Assembly (NCBI RefSeq): GCF_014837065.1
Contig: NZ_JACSPP010000015.1
Span: 1 to 64,000 of the forward strand
Direction: 5' to 3'
DNA length: 64,000 bases
DNA from: Phocaeicola intestinalis
GTDB lineage: Bacteria; Bacteroidota; Bacteroidia; Bacteroidales; Bacteroidaceae
In this document: positions 45,049-54,368 of the stretch, in pieces
Layout: every line of letters begins with the position of its first letter
How positions within the stretch are numbered: the stretch's first letter is position 1
Translations under genes and position numbers: made by a program
Notes under the pieces: generated by a model
The model's database searches: none
Seen by the model: the letters and a program-made list of their open reading frames with translations, nothing else
What the model was told of the DNA's origin: nothing

Positions 45049-45975
45049 ATGGACAGGCAATCACGTTACAAAGACTTTTCGGCTTTTCTGGCAGCACATT
45101 TTCCGTTCAAAGTGCAGAAGTTGTCGGTAAATGCAGGATTTACGTGTCCTAATCGTGATGGCACGAAGGGATACGGTGGTTGTACGTACTGCAATAACCA
45201 GACATTCAATCCCGAATATTGCCGGACGGAAAAAACGATAGCCGTGCAGCTGGAGGAAGGGAAGCAGTTCTTTTCGCGCAAATATCCACAGATGAAATAT
45301 TTGGCTTATTTTCAGGCATATACCAACACTTATGCCGGATTGGAGCAGCTGGTGCAGATGTACGAGGAAGCTTTGGCTGTGCCGGATGTGGTGGGATTGG
45401 TAATCGGGACGCGTCCGGATTGTATGCCGGAGGAATTGTTGGACTATCTGTCTGAATTGAATGAACGGACATTTTTGTTGGTTGAGTATGGGATAGAAAG
45501 TACAAACGATGTAATTTTGCAGCGTATCAATCGTGGACATACCTTTGCTTGTACCCAAGAAACTGTACGGCGTACAGCGGAAAGGGGGATACGGACAGGA
45601 GGTCATGTCATAGTAGGTCTTCCGGGAGAAGATGGAAAACAAGCACTGCTGGAGCAGACCAAGGCTTTGTCGTTGTTGCCGCTGACTACCTTGAAACTGC
45701 ACCAGTTGCAGTTGATAAAAGGAACACGGATGGCATACGAGTATGAAAGAAATCCCAGCGATTTTCATTTGTATTCGGTCGATGAATACATCGATGTGGT
45801 GATAGATTATGTGGAACATCTGCGTCCAGACCTGGTGTTGGAGCGTTTCATTTCCCAATCTCCCAAAGAGTTGTTGCTTGCTCCCGACTGGGGATTGAAA
45901 AATCACGAGTTTACCGCCCGCTTGCAGAAACGTATGTGCGAGCGTGATGCCTGGCAAGGAAAATATTACATATAA
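45049..45975 (+). CDS. TIGR01212-family radical SAM protein (YhcC-like)
   Basis: A 308-aa radical SAM enzyme. The cluster cysteines lie in FTCPNRDGTKGYGGCTYCNN, the wider spacing typical of this family. SAM-binding and core blocks include QAYTNTYAGLEQL, VVGLVIGTRPDC and GGHVIVGLPGEDG. E. coli YhcC is the reference member; its substrate is unknown. It is not the TIGR03916 partner expected for the DUF4130 gene at 11779. Confidence 0.93.
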   Translation: MDRQSRYKDFSAFLAAHFPFKVQKLSVNAGFTCPNRDGTKGYGGCTYCNNQTFNPEYCRTEKTIAVQLEEGKQFFSRKYPQMKYLAYFQAYTNTYAGLEQLVQMYEEALAVPDVVGLVIGTRPDCMPEELLDYLSELNERTFLLVEYGIESTNDVILQRINRGHTFACTQETVRRTAERGIRTGGHVIVGLPGEDGKQALLEQTKALSLLPLTTLKLHQLQLIKGTRMAYEYERNPSDFHLYSVDEYIDVVIDYVEHLRPDLVLERFISQSPKELLLAPDWGLKNHEFTARLQKRMCERDAWQGKYYI

Positions 45976-46023
45976 TAATAGGTAAAAAGGTTAAAGTTTA
46001 AAAGTCACTAATTTGAAACAATC

Positions 46024-47214
46024 ATGAAACTGAAAGGGAATGTACATTATGTAGGTGTGAACGACCGCTCGAAAGCGTTGTTCGAAAATTTATGGCCATT
46101 ACCATACGGAGTGTCTTATAACTCTTATTTGATAGCCGATGACGAGATGGTGGCATTGGTAGATACGGTTGATGTGGCTTTCTTCGAAGTATATCTGAAG
46201 AAAATCAAGTCGGTAATAGGTGACCGTAAAATCAATTACTTGATTATTAACCATATGGAGCCTGACCATTCTGGCTCTATCGCCTTGATCAAGCAATATT
46301 ATCCCGATATCGTATTGGTAGGCAACAAGAAAACATTCGATATGGTGGAAGGTTTCTATGGTATTGGAGGCGACCGTTATGTAGTGGGTGAAGGTGATTT
46401 CCTGAAACTGGGACATCACAATTTGCGTTTCTACTTGATACCAATGGTACATTGGCCCGAGACGATGGTTACGTTCGATGAAACCGAAGGTATCTTATTT
46501 TCGGGAGATGCGTTTGGTTGCTTTGGTGCATTGAACGGTGGCTGTATCGATAAGGATATCAATACCGAAATCTACGAAGGTGAGATGCGTCGGTATTACT
46601 CGAATATCGTAGGCAAGTTCGGCAATCCGGTACAGAAGGCTTTGCAGAAATGCAAGGGACTTGATATTCAGATGATTTGTTCTACCCACGGACCGGTATG
46701 GATGGAGAAGATTCCGCAAGTAGTTGACTTGTATGACCGCCTGAGCCGGTACGAAGGCGAGGAAGGTGTGGTCATTGCATACGGAACGATGTATGGCAAT
46801 ACCGAAGAACTGGCGGAAACCATTGCCGAGGAACTGAGCGCACAGGGTATCAAGAACATCGTGATGCACAACGTATCGAAGACACCGCATTCGTATATTT
46901 TGGCAGATATTTTCCGCTACAAAGGTCTGATAGTGGGATGTACTACCTATAATATGCATCTTTATCCCGAAATGGAAGCTTTGCTCAGTAAGGTAGCTGC
47001 CCGCGAGATGAAGAACCGTGTGATGGGCTATTTCGGTTCGTATACCTGGGCAAGTGCAGCTGTAAAGAAACTTGCCGAATATGCCGAAAAGTTGAAGTTC
47101 GAAATTGTAGGCAATCCGGTTGAGATGAAGCAGAGCATGGGGCAGGACACCGCCCGTCAGGCGAAAGAACTGGCGAAGGCGATGGCAGAACGGCTGAAAG
47201 CTGACCGCAAGTGA
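46024..47214 (+). CDS. Flavodiiron protein (FprA-type A-type flavoprotein)
   Basis: A 396-aa cytoplasmic enzyme that reduces oxygen or nitric oxide, protecting anaerobes. The N-terminal metallo-beta-lactamase-like domain has the diiron motif H77-M-E79-P-D81-H82 and later H in MVHWPETM. D in GDAFGCFGAL and H in STHGPVW complete the site. The C-terminal flavodoxin domain (about 255-390) has AYGTMYGNTEELAETI. No rubredoxin domain is fused, so a separate electron donor is needed. Confidence 0.95.
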   Translation: MKLKGNVHYVGVNDRSKALFENLWPLPYGVSYNSYLIADDEMVALVDTVDVAFFEVYLKKIKSVIGDRKINYLIINHMEPDHSGSIALIKQYYPDIVLVGNKKTFDMVEGFYGIGGDRYVVGEGDFLKLGHHNLRFYLIPMVHWPETMVTFDETEGILFSGDAFGCFGALNGGCIDKDINTEIYEGEMRRYYSNIVGKFGNPVQKALQKCKGLDIQMICSTHGPVWMEKIPQVVDLYDRLSRYEGEEGVVIAYGTMYGNTEELAETIAEELSAQGIKNIVMHNVSKTPHSYILADIFRYKGLIVGCTTYNMHLYPEMEALLSKVAAREMKNRVMGYFGSYTWASAAVKKLAEYAEKLKFEIVGNPVEMKQSMGQDTARQAKELAKAMAERLKADRK

Positions 47215-47221
47215 TGTTTTT

Positions 47222-47280
47222 TTCACCACAGATTACACAGATTAAAAATAAATAAAATAATCTGTGTAATCTGTGGTGAA
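47222..47280. repeat. CACAGATT-type perfect 23-bp inverted repeat
   Basis: TTCACCACAGATTACACAGATTA-type arms (47222-47244 and 47258-47280) are exact complements around a 13-nt A-rich loop. It lies between two plus-strand genes and could act as a terminator or RNA-processing hairpin. It is the cleanest single copy of the family in the window. Confidence 0.88.
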
Positions 47281-47294
47281 TTTTTAAGAAGCCT

Positions 47295-47906
47295 ATGATA
47301 CAGAAACTGTACGACAAGCACAATGATCCCGATGTGTTGCAGCATATCGTGGATATCTTGAATGACGGAGGAATTATCATTTATCCTACCGACACGATGT
47401 ATGCGATGGGATGCCACGCTTTGAAAGAACGTCCTATCGAAAAGATTTGCCGACTGAAGAACCTGAATCCGAAGAAGAACAACCTTTCTATCATTTGCTA
47501 CGATTTGAGCAATATCAGCGAATATGCGCAAGTAGGGAATGCCACTTTTAAGCTGATGAAACGTAATCTTCCCGGTCCCTTTACCTTTATCTTAAAAGCT
47601 GACAGCCGTCTGCCCAAGATATTTCGCAACCGAAAAGAAGTGGGTATCCGTGTGCCCGATAATACTATCATCCGTGAAATTTGCCGTTTGCTTGAAGCTC
47701 CGATTCTGACCACTACCTTGCCTTTGCGGGAAGGTGAGGATATAGAATATATAACCGATCCTGAGTTGATTGATGAAAAATTCGGCGAAGAAGTCGATTT
47801 GATTATTGACGGAGGTATAGGAGGTATCGAACCTTCTACCGTCATTAATTGTTGTGAAGATATACCCGAAATTGTCCGCCAGGGAAAAGGTGAACTGGAG
47901 GTATAA
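47295..47906 (+). CDS. Sua5/YciO/YrdC-family L-threonylcarbamoyladenylate synthase
   Basis: A 203-aa YrdC-fold protein. It opens HIVDILNDGGIIIYPTDTMYAMGC, followed by the lysine/arginine-rich segment ICRLKNLNPKKNNLSIICYDL and GVRVPDNTIIREICRLLEAPILTTTLP-like blocks. The enzyme makes threonylcarbamoyl-AMP for the t6A modification of tRNA. It lacks the Sua5 C-terminal domain, and a YciO-type paralog role cannot be excluded. Confidence 0.88.
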   Translation: MIQKLYDKHNDPDVLQHIVDILNDGGIIIYPTDTMYAMGCHALKERPIEKICRLKNLNPKKNNLSIICYDLSNISEYAQVGNATFKLMKRNLPGPFTFILKADSRLPKIFRNRKEVGIRVPDNTIIREICRLLEAPILTTTLPLREGEDIEYITDPELIDEKFGEEVDLIIDGGIGGIEPSTVINCCEDIPEIVRQGKGELEV

Positions 47907-47915
47907 GAAAGAAAA

Positions 47916-47972
47916 TTGAATTCCGCAAAACATCCTATGTAGGGGCAATTAGGTGAAATGCGGACATTCATT
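47916..47972. repeat. Decayed short member of the TGAAT/GTAGGGG palindrome family
   Basis: TTGAATTCCGCAAAACATCC, GTAGGGGCAATT and AAATGCGGACATTCATT retain both outer arms and one edge of the core, but the central GCGTATCGC part is lost. It fills the gap between the YrdC and MscS genes; the upstream in-frame ATG for mscS at 47958 falls inside it. Confidence 0.7.
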
Positions 47973-48002
47973 AAAAGAAATGTGCAAATAAACGAAGTAA
48001 TT

Positions 48003-48878
48003 ATGGTATTATCAACTTTATTGAATGTGGTTTTGCTGGCTGCAGAATCGGGAACGAAATTAGTTAATGTAGAAGATTTGCTTGACAAACTGTTGAATTG
48101 GAGTATTGATGCAGGAAAAAGTATTTTGGCTGCCTTGATAATCTTCATTATAGGGCGTTTTGTCATCAAGCAGATTAATCGTCTGTTCCGGAAAATACTG
48201 GAACGGAGGAAGTTGGAAGTGAGCGTACGGACTTTTTTGGAAAGTCTGGTCAGTTTGTTGCTAAATATTGTACTTGCTTTTGCTGTTATCAGCAAGTTAG
48301 GAGTGGAAACTACCAGTCTGGCTGCTTTGCTGGCTTCGGCAGGTGTGGCTATTGGTATGGCATTATCAGGTAATCTGTCTAATTTTGCCGGTGGTCTGAT
48401 AATTCTGGTGTTCAAGCCTTTTAAGGTGGGAGACTATATCGATGGCCCTGACGATGAAAGCGGCACCGTGAAAGAAATTCAGATATTCCATACAGTGTTG
48501 ACCACTGTGGATAATCGGATTATTTATGTACCGAATGGATTATTGAGCAGTAATGCCATCACCAATTACAGTAAGCAGGAGACACGTCGTGCCGAATGGG
48601 TGTTCGGTGTAGAATATGGTGAAGATTTTGAGCGGGTAAAAGAAGTGCTTCAACGCATTATTGATAATGATCCGCGTATCTTAAAGACTCCGGCACCGAT
48701 GATTGCTTTAGGGGCTTTGTCTGCAAGTAGTGTGGACATTAAGGTACGTGCGTGGGCAAAAACGGCAGACTATTGGGATGTTTATTTTGATATGAACAAG
48801 ACGGTATATGAAACCTTTAATAAGGAAGGTATCGGTTTCCCATTCCCACAATTGACCGTACATCAGGCGAAAGACTGA
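48003..48878 (+). CDS. MscS-family mechanosensitive channel
   Basis: A 291-aa inner-membrane channel that relieves osmotic stress. Three transmembrane helices are visible, with the pore helix TTSLAALLASAGVAIGMALSGNLSNFAGGLIIL, followed by the cytoplasmic beta and alpha/beta domains (KPFKVGDYIDGPDDESGTVKEIQIFHTVLTTVDNRIIYVPN). The start MVLSTLLN at 48003 was preferred because the longer form begins inside a repeat. Confidence 0.94.
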   Translation: MVLSTLLNVVLLAAESGTKLVNVEDLLDKLLNWSIDAGKSILAALIIFIIGRFVIKQINRLFRKILERRKLEVSVRTFLESLVSLLLNIVLAFAVISKLGVETTSLAALLASAGVAIGMALSGNLSNFAGGLIILVFKPFKVGDYIDGPDDESGTVKEIQIFHTVLTTVDNRIIYVPNGLLSSNAITNYSKQETRRAEWVFGVEYGEDFERVKEVLQRIIDNDPRILKTPAPMIALGALSASSVDIKVRAWAKTADYWDVYFDMNKTVYETFNKEGIGFPFPQLTVHQAKD

Positions 48879-48902
48879 TAGAGGAGAGACGATAATAAGC
48901 TG

Positions 48903-48942
48903 GGAGGGTGTGGTCTAAATAGCGACACACCCTCCTGTTTTT
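48903..48942. terminator. Intrinsic terminator between mscS and the propeller gene
   Basis: GGAGGGTGTG (48903-48912) and CACACCCTCC (48926-48935) form a perfect 10-bp stem with a 13-nt loop, followed by TGTTTTTTAC. It ends mscS; the G+C-rich stem can also work from the other side. Confidence 0.85.
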
Positions 48943-50189
48943 TACATGGGATAAATTCCTGTGGCGTAATGTGTGATATCGGAAATGCAGCGCGTAGCCT
49001 GCGGGCTGTCTGAGTTCAGGTCGTATATCAGGACATTAGACTGCGGAATGACATTTTCAAAGCATTCTGAATGTGTGGAGATGTAGAGTTTGCCGTTTTG
49101 TGCATCAATGGTCATACAGTCGAAACCATTGGCATTCGGGGCATCTTTCCGGATGTCGATGTACGGTTCTATTTTTCCGTTATCGGCTGACAGGCGTGAA
49201 ATACGAGTTTCACTTTCCGGAAAGTAGATATTGTTTTTATACGAAAAAATACTTGACGAGGCGGTGTTGAAATAATCTGGTGAGATGGTTGTCCTGATTT
49301 CTGTTTCTTTTGCGATGTCCCATGATTCGAGGTCGATATAATAAAGGTAGGTCACGTTGTTTCCACGTGTGTATGTGGCTGCTATCAACGTACCATCGTC
49401 CAACAGGCATAGTCCACTGATAAGATTCCCCTTTCCCAAAGCCAACGTGCGGTTAATCTGGTTGCTGTCTTTGCTGAATTCTACCAGTTTTGTCTCCGAC
49501 CAAAATCCGCCGGCTCCTGCATAGATATGGCCGTCAATAGCCATCATACCGTTGGGAGAGATAATGGATTCGATGGTAACACCTTGATTGCCTAAGGCAT
49601 AGCTTCCTTCTATCAAATGCAGTTCATCGGTTGTACTGTCGAAACGATATGCAGCTTGTGCGTCTGTGATAAATACATTGTGTTCGTCCAATACGATGAT
49701 GTTCGATAAATTGGCTTCCACTTCAAGGCGTTCGTTTTCTTGCAAGCAACCCTCCGGTCTGGCAAATGTCATCATTTCACGGGGATAGGCTTTTTCTTTT
49801 CTCATGGTTTCTGCATCGGCGATAATCAGGAGTCCGTCTCCTTGTGGGACTTCGTCAAGGTTCAGATAGTCGTCACACAAAATATAAAGTTTGTTACCAT
49901 GACGGTAGAGGGCATCTGCCTGGTTGCCCAGTTCGGTTCCATTTACTTTTTTGTATACATTTGTTTCTACAGTACCATCAGGAGCAATGTAGGATAAAGA
50001 GCCGTTCTCTAGCATGCGTGCCCCTCCGTTCAGTATTAATATGCCGTTTGGTGAAGCATATCCTTCAAGGGCTGGTTGGGATATGCTGTCGGTAGGCTCA
50101 GATTCAGGATGGAGAGTTTTGATGTTGTCCGAGCTGCAGGCTGTAAAGCATAAGTAGCCTGCCAATAGGAAGAACGTTGTTTTTCTCAT
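48942..50189 (-). CDS. DUF5074 beta-propeller lipoprotein, third of the B12 locus
   Basis: A 415-aa lipoprotein from MRKTTFFLLAGYLCFTAC (cysteine about C18). The mature part follows the DUF5074/YncE-like propeller pattern: GILILNGGARMLENGSLSYIAPDG, then VYKKVNGTELGNQADALYRHGNKLYILCD and repeated blades. It shares this block order with the two proteins upstream and so is a paralog. In Bacteroides, surface propellers of this type (BtuG) capture cobalamin for BtuB. Cobalamin binding here is inferred from the locus. Confidence 0.85.
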   Translation of the reverse strand: MRKTTFFLLAGYLCFTACSSDNIKTLHPESEPTDSISQPALEGYASPNGILILNGGARMLENGSLSYIAPDGTVETNVYKKVNGTELGNQADALYRHGNKLYILCDDYLNLDEVPQGDGLLIIADAETMRKEKAYPREMMTFARPEGCLQENERLEVEANLSNIIVLDEHNVFITDAQAAYRFDSTTDELHLIEGSYALGNQGVTIESIISPNGMMAIDGHIYAGAGGFWSETKLVEFSKDSNQINRTLALGKGNLISGLCLLDDGTLIAATYTRGNNVTYLYYIDLESWDIAKETEIRTTISPDYFNTASSSIFSYKNNIYFPESETRISRLSADNGKIEPYIDIRKDAPNANGFDCMTIDAQNGKLYISTHSECFENVIPQSNVLIYDLNSDSPQATRCISDITHYATGIYPM

Positions 50190-50261
50190 AAGATGTAATT
50201 TCTTTTTTATTTCAGTTAGTAATGTCAATCAGGAGTTAAGAAGGAGTTGGAAGAAGTTATC

Positions 50262-50276
50262 GTCCGCCAGGCGGAC
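50262..50276. repeat. Short G+C-rich hairpin between two propeller genes
   Basis: GTCCGCC-A-GGCGGAC is a perfect 7-bp dyad in the 155-bp spacer between the second and third propeller genes. It could lower expression of the last gene, but no T-run follows. Confidence 0.5.
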
Positions 50277-50344
50277 TGGAAGTTAGATGCCAATACCTTT
50301 TTGTCTCTTTGTGAATGCTATCATAGAACACAGAATGCACAAAT

Positions 50345-51784
50345 CTATACTGCGCATGGTATAAAGAAGAAGCCTGCCGGGAAGCGGGTATAGTTTTCAA
50401 ACTTGAACAGAGGAGTACCGGTGCTTCCTGCAAAGTCGAATACCCAAAGTTGATTGGTGGTATAGAACGGTCCCACTCCTTTCAGGGTATTGGCATATAC
50501 ATATCCTGTGGTGGGATTTACCCCTAGGCCATTGTACATTATTTGGGCTTTTTCATCCAGCAAAGACAAGTCTGTCAATATTTCATCTTGTGGTGTTTTG
50601 TTGTCTTGGTCTATGTCTGGACGGAAGTCAAGGCGATAAATAGTTGTTCCACTGGCATAATAAATTGTGTTGCCATGTGTGGCAAAGGCACATCCTGATG
50701 ACCCGACTGACGGGACTTCGCTGATGTAATTTCGCTCCAGGTCTTCTTGAGTCGCAGGGTTGTACCGGTTCATGGAGATTTCACCTCCAAATTTAGTACT
50801 CATTATCCACAGGCAGTTGTCGGGAGCTGAAGCTATGCCTGTAATACCATATAACGAATAGAACGGTACTGAAATGTTTGTAATTTGGTCATTACCTGGA
50901 GTGATTTCGTAAAGTCCTGTCATGAAGTTTTGGTTGTAATAGGTGTACACCTTTCCATTGACAATGGCAAACGGTGCTTTGGGGGCTTCTTCCGAACCTT
51001 TGATAAAGGTCAGCGATGCATCGTTTTCGTTCATTCGCCATATACCGGCATTGTCACGGATATAAATGTGTTCTTCATCGATAACGGCAATGTGTGTAGG
51101 CCAGTCTAGCGGGCTGAGCGTCTCTTTCGGATAACTTTTCAGTTTCTTTAGTGTACGTGTGTCGGTTATGACCAACATGCCGTCATTATCCGATTCTGCT
51201 CCCATCGCATTGCCGTTCCCGTTTTGGGAAATGATGTAGGTTTTTCCGTTGTATTGACACATGTCTTGGGGTACATTGCCCAGTTCTGTACCATTTACTC
51301 GTTTGTATACATTGTCTACGATGTATCCTTCGGCGGTAATGTAAAGAAGTGAGCCGTTTTCGGAGGTCATATTTCCTTCGTTCAGAACAAATGTTCCTTT
51401 CGGGTCATCGAATGTGACAAGATAGAAGTTTATGCTGAGTGTAACAGTTTGTCTGTTTTCACCTTGTGCAGTCAATTGCAAGCTGAAGGTCTTGGAAACA
51501 TTTTCCGAAGCCGATGGGGCAGTGATACCAATGCAGGTCGTTTCTTCGTTTATATTGACTTGCCATCCCTCGGGTACGTTGTCGGCTGTAATGCTGTTTA
51601 TATGTTCGGCTAGGTATTTTATCTGGCAGGTCTCTCCCGGAACCACGGTGACAGGTCGGTCTTGCCCTATGCTGTCGGTCAATTCGAATACCGGTGCTTG
51701 GAGTTCTACTGGAGTGTTGTCATCTTTACATGCTGTGGTACCGATTAAAATCAGTATCAGCAGCCAATTGCATAAGTTCTTCAT
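50345..51784 (-). CDS. DUF5074 propeller lipoprotein with N-terminal Ig-like domain
   Basis: A 479-aa lipoprotein from MKNLCNWLLILILIGTTAC (cysteine about C19). It begins with a short Ig-like region (about 25-125, ETCQIKYLAEHINSITADNVPEGW) and continues with a propeller opening GTFVLNEGNMTSENGSLLYITAEGYIVDNVYKRVNGTELGN. The VNGTELGN motif is shared with the gene downstream and resembles the 693-aa protein upstream. A surface cobalamin-binding role is inferred from the locus. No clear own promoter was found. Confidence 0.85.
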   Translation of the reverse strand: MKNLCNWLLILILIGTTACKDDNTPVELQAPVFELTDSIGQDRPVTVVPGETCQIKYLAEHINSITADNVPEGWQVNINEETTCIGITAPSASENVSKTFSLQLTAQGENRQTVTLSINFYLVTFDDPKGTFVLNEGNMTSENGSLLYITAEGYIVDNVYKRVNGTELGNVPQDMCQYNGKTYIISQNGNGNAMGAESDNDGMLVITDTRTLKKLKSYPKETLSPLDWPTHIAVIDEEHIYIRDNAGIWRMNENDASLTFIKGSEEAPKAPFAIVNGKVYTYYNQNFMTGLYEITPGNDQITNISVPFYSLYGITGIASAPDNCLWIMSTKFGGEISMNRYNPATQEDLERNYISEVPSVGSSGCAFATHGNTIYYASGTTIYRLDFRPDIDQDNKTPQDEILTDLSLLDEKAQIMYNGLGVNPTTGYVYANTLKGVGPFYTTNQLWVFDFAGSTGTPLFKFENYTRFPAGFFFIPCAV

Positions 51785-51982
51785 TTCCTTTTGGTTTTTG
51801 GTTTTGTATATCAATTTGTTATTCATGCGGATCAGGGGAGTTATACTATTATACTATGCGCGGTATGGATTTGTGTATTTTGTTAATGCCACAGTTCCGG
51901 CATGCTGTCTACGTTCTGTCCGCCTCGCATTACTGTACTTCATCATACCCAGATTAGTTAAAACGGGATAACCTCGTCTGTT

Positions 51983-52029
51983 GTAAGATTAATAATCTTG
52001 CAGCCTGAAGATTAATAATCTTACAGCGA
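51983..52029. repeat. Two 23-bp-spaced AAGATTAATAATCTT units
   Basis: AAGATTAATAATCTT occurs at 51985-51999 and 52008-52022, each a 6-bp dyad with a 3-nt centre, at a 23-bp period. It lies in the 490-bp gap between the first and second propeller genes, which otherwise holds only repeat copy B and no gene. Confidence 0.8.
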
Positions 52030-52179
52030 ATGACCTATATTTTCACATTAGCATATTGTTTATTGACCTATTCTTCTGTGTATTCTTATGTAGTCTGTGT
52101 TCTATATAGCATCAACAAAAATGCACAATTGCATACCGCGATGGTATAACTTCTGATTAGCATTATCAGGCAGTTCTTA

Positions 52180-52271
52180 AGAAGCTGTTTTGAATTTATC
52201 GCCCAAAGCACACACGAAAACAGATACATCAAGCCAAGAAAAACTTTTTGGAGAAATTCAAAACAGCTTCT
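52180..52271. repeat. Dispersed inverted-terminus element, copy B (92 bp)
   Basis: AGAAGCTGTTTTGAATTT (52180-52197) and AAATTCAAAACAGCTTCT (52254-52271) are perfect 18-bp inverted termini. The inside matches the reverse complement of copy A at 25967. It begins 4 bp after the stop codon of the 693-aa propeller gene (minus strand), so it may also act as a terminator. Confidence 0.85.
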
Positions 52272-52274
52272 AAG

Positions 52275-54356
52275 TTAGCGTGTAGGAATTTCCTCACCCA
52301 GCATGTGCAGGTCTTCCACGCCACTCACTTCTGTAGAGCATTCGCCTATCCATCCGTTTTCCTGATTGATTCCGGTATATATCTTAATGAGGTCCACACC
52401 AGGTAAATCGACTTTATTACCGTCGCTGTCGGTTGCCCAGTCAATGTCAATAGCAGATTCATCGTTGGTATTCATGGCATTGTCGGCATATCCGTATGTA
52501 AACGGATAAAGGACAAAGTAGGTACCGTTTCCACTTTGGTCTATTCCATTTTGCGGAAGTCGTGAACCTTCGAAGCGTAACTCCTTGTCACTAATCCATT
52601 GTGGATAATAAGACTGGGTATTATGGACGTTTTTCCGGATGTATCCTGTTTGTCCTTTGTTGTCTGTCCAGCAGATGTACGTTCGTTGTTCTTCTTCGGT
52701 GGCCGGTTCTCCTTCGGGAGCTTGGTAAACAATTTCATAATCGTTGTAAAAAGCCATGTCACAACCGGCGTTCAGGGCTGTTTCATACCATGTTTCCTGT
52801 TGAGGGTCGTGATGGGCACTTCCGGCTATTTCATACCATTGTCCATCGTCTGGCTGTCCGTCTTGATTTTCGTCTAATGCAACTTGGATGATACCCGGTT
52901 CGTAACTGCCTCCGCTTGCAGTAGTAGAAGCTCCTTGAAAAGCATTGCCCAGAATACGGAAATCCCGTAGTCCTGCTTTGTTTTCAATCCGATGATCGAA
53001 GCCTACGATGACATAACCTCCATATCCTCCTAGCGAAATCATGCCACGATTGTTATTCCCGATAGCTTCCAAGGCTTTCCGGTTCATGTCTTCCTGTGTG
53101 TCGCCTTCTTCGTATTCAGGCATAGCATTGACAAACTGGCCTGGAGCTGGCATGTATTCGATTACTTGGGTGATGTATGCCGAACTGGTTGTTTCTTCCG
53201 GAGCATCGTTGTAATAGAAAGGTTCTGTGGCAAAGGCGAAATATGCCGGAATATCGCCTGTACGTACGCTCCATTGTTTTTTGCCTTCGGAGGTGAAGCA
53301 GTAAAGATACCCCGGTGTTACGTAGTCGGTAGCATCGCTTACATAGATTTCCTTGGTTTCAGGGTTGACTGCAATGCCGTATGGAAGTCGGATATCGGCT
53401 TCTGTGCCATCGGTAATGAATTTGTCGGAAATCATTTTGCCTTGTGCCGTATCGTAGATGCGGTAACCTACTTCGTTGTTTCCGGCTGTGTAGCTCCATT
53501 CGGAAGAGATGATGTAAAGCAGGTCGTCATCCATCCACATTTGGTTGGCAGAGATTCCCAGGTTTCCGGTTACGGTTTCGGTAGTAGGGTCTATGACGTA
53601 GATATCCGAGCCTTCTCCATAATAGTCTCCCCGTGAAATAACATACAGGTTTCCTTTCGAGTCTTTTTCCATCTGGTGCAGGTTGATGGCTACATCAATG
53701 GTGTTGACCACTTGAAAACTCTCTAAGTCGATGACCGAAATGGTACGGTCATAATTCGGGTAACGGTAACCGCCCGAGTTGGCTACATACAGTCTTCCGT
53801 TAACGATAGCCATATCTTCAGGCTGATAACCTACTACCACTTCGCGGGTTATCTGGAAAGTATTCGTATCAAATTCTACCACTTTGCCGGGGCGTGCTTC
53901 TGGATCTATCTGGACCGGTCCGGCATACGAACTGACATAGGCTTTGTCATCTTCGAAGGTTATGTAGCGGCAATTAGTAATGTTGACGCTTCCCAGATGT
54001 TTGGCTGTGCATGCGTCCATCACTTCTACAAAGTGTGAACAGTTGACCACTACATATAGTTTTCCGTCGTGTATCTGAATGTCGTTGCCTACATCTCCCA
54101 GTTCTTTTACGATGTCGGGGTTGCTTTCCGGATAAATGTTGCGAAGGTAATATCCTCCCCGTGCATTGAAAAAGTCAATTGTACATTTGTTGCTTCCCAT
54201 GTTTCCTTCGTTGAGAAGAAAAAAGCCTTCAATGTCCTTAGGGTCGGTAGGGTAGGTAATGATTTCCTGCTCCGAGTCGAGCACAGGCAGTTCTTCCCTG
54301 CATCCCGACAGCAATGCCAGCAGGAGCAGGACAAGCGGATATCTTCTGATTTTCAT
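52275..54356 (-). CDS. BtuG-like DUF5074 propeller protein with C-terminal domain
   Basis: A 693-aa lipoprotein with signal LLLLALLSGC (cysteine about C19). A DUF5074/YncE-like propeller (about 40-360) starts GFFLLNEGNMGSNKCTIDFFNARGGYYLRNIYPE and has blades such as GRLYVANSGGYRYPNYDRTISVIDLESF. A second domain (about 390-690) carries DENQDGQPDDGQWYEIAGS. It lies 12 bp after the btuB-like gene under the cobalamin riboswitch, so it is the strongest candidate for a surface B12-capturing BtuG protein. That function is inferred from family and position. Confidence 0.88.
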   Translation of the reverse strand: MKIRRYPLVLLLLALLSGCREELPVLDSEQEIITYPTDPKDIEGFFLLNEGNMGSNKCTIDFFNARGGYYLRNIYPESNPDIVKELGDVGNDIQIHDGKLYVVVNCSHFVEVMDACTAKHLGSVNITNCRYITFEDDKAYVSSYAGPVQIDPEARPGKVVEFDTNTFQITREVVVGYQPEDMAIVNGRLYVANSGGYRYPNYDRTISVIDLESFQVVNTIDVAINLHQMEKDSKGNLYVISRGDYYGEGSDIYVIDPTTETVTGNLGISANQMWMDDDLLYIISSEWSYTAGNNEVGYRIYDTAQGKMISDKFITDGTEADIRLPYGIAVNPETKEIYVSDATDYVTPGYLYCFTSEGKKQWSVRTGDIPAYFAFATEPFYYNDAPEETTSSAYITQVIEYMPAPGQFVNAMPEYEEGDTQEDMNRKALEAIGNNNRGMISLGGYGGYVIVGFDHRIENKAGLRDFRILGNAFQGASTTASGGSYEPGIIQVALDENQDGQPDDGQWYEIAGSAHHDPQQETWYETALNAGCDMAFYNDYEIVYQAPEGEPATEEEQRTYICWTDNKGQTGYIRKNVHNTQSYYPQWISDKELRFEGSRLPQNGIDQSGNGTYFVLYPFTYGYADNAMNTNDESAIDIDWATDSDGNKVDLPGVDLIKIYTGINQENGWIGECSTEVSGVEDLHMLGEEIPTR

Positions 54357-54368
54357 AAGAGGTATATT

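Noticed and set aside
45049..45975. Radical SAM gene as partner of the DUF4130 gene
   Set aside because: Its cysteine spacing and blocks are those of TIGR01212/YhcC, not TIGR03916, and it lies 32 kb away.
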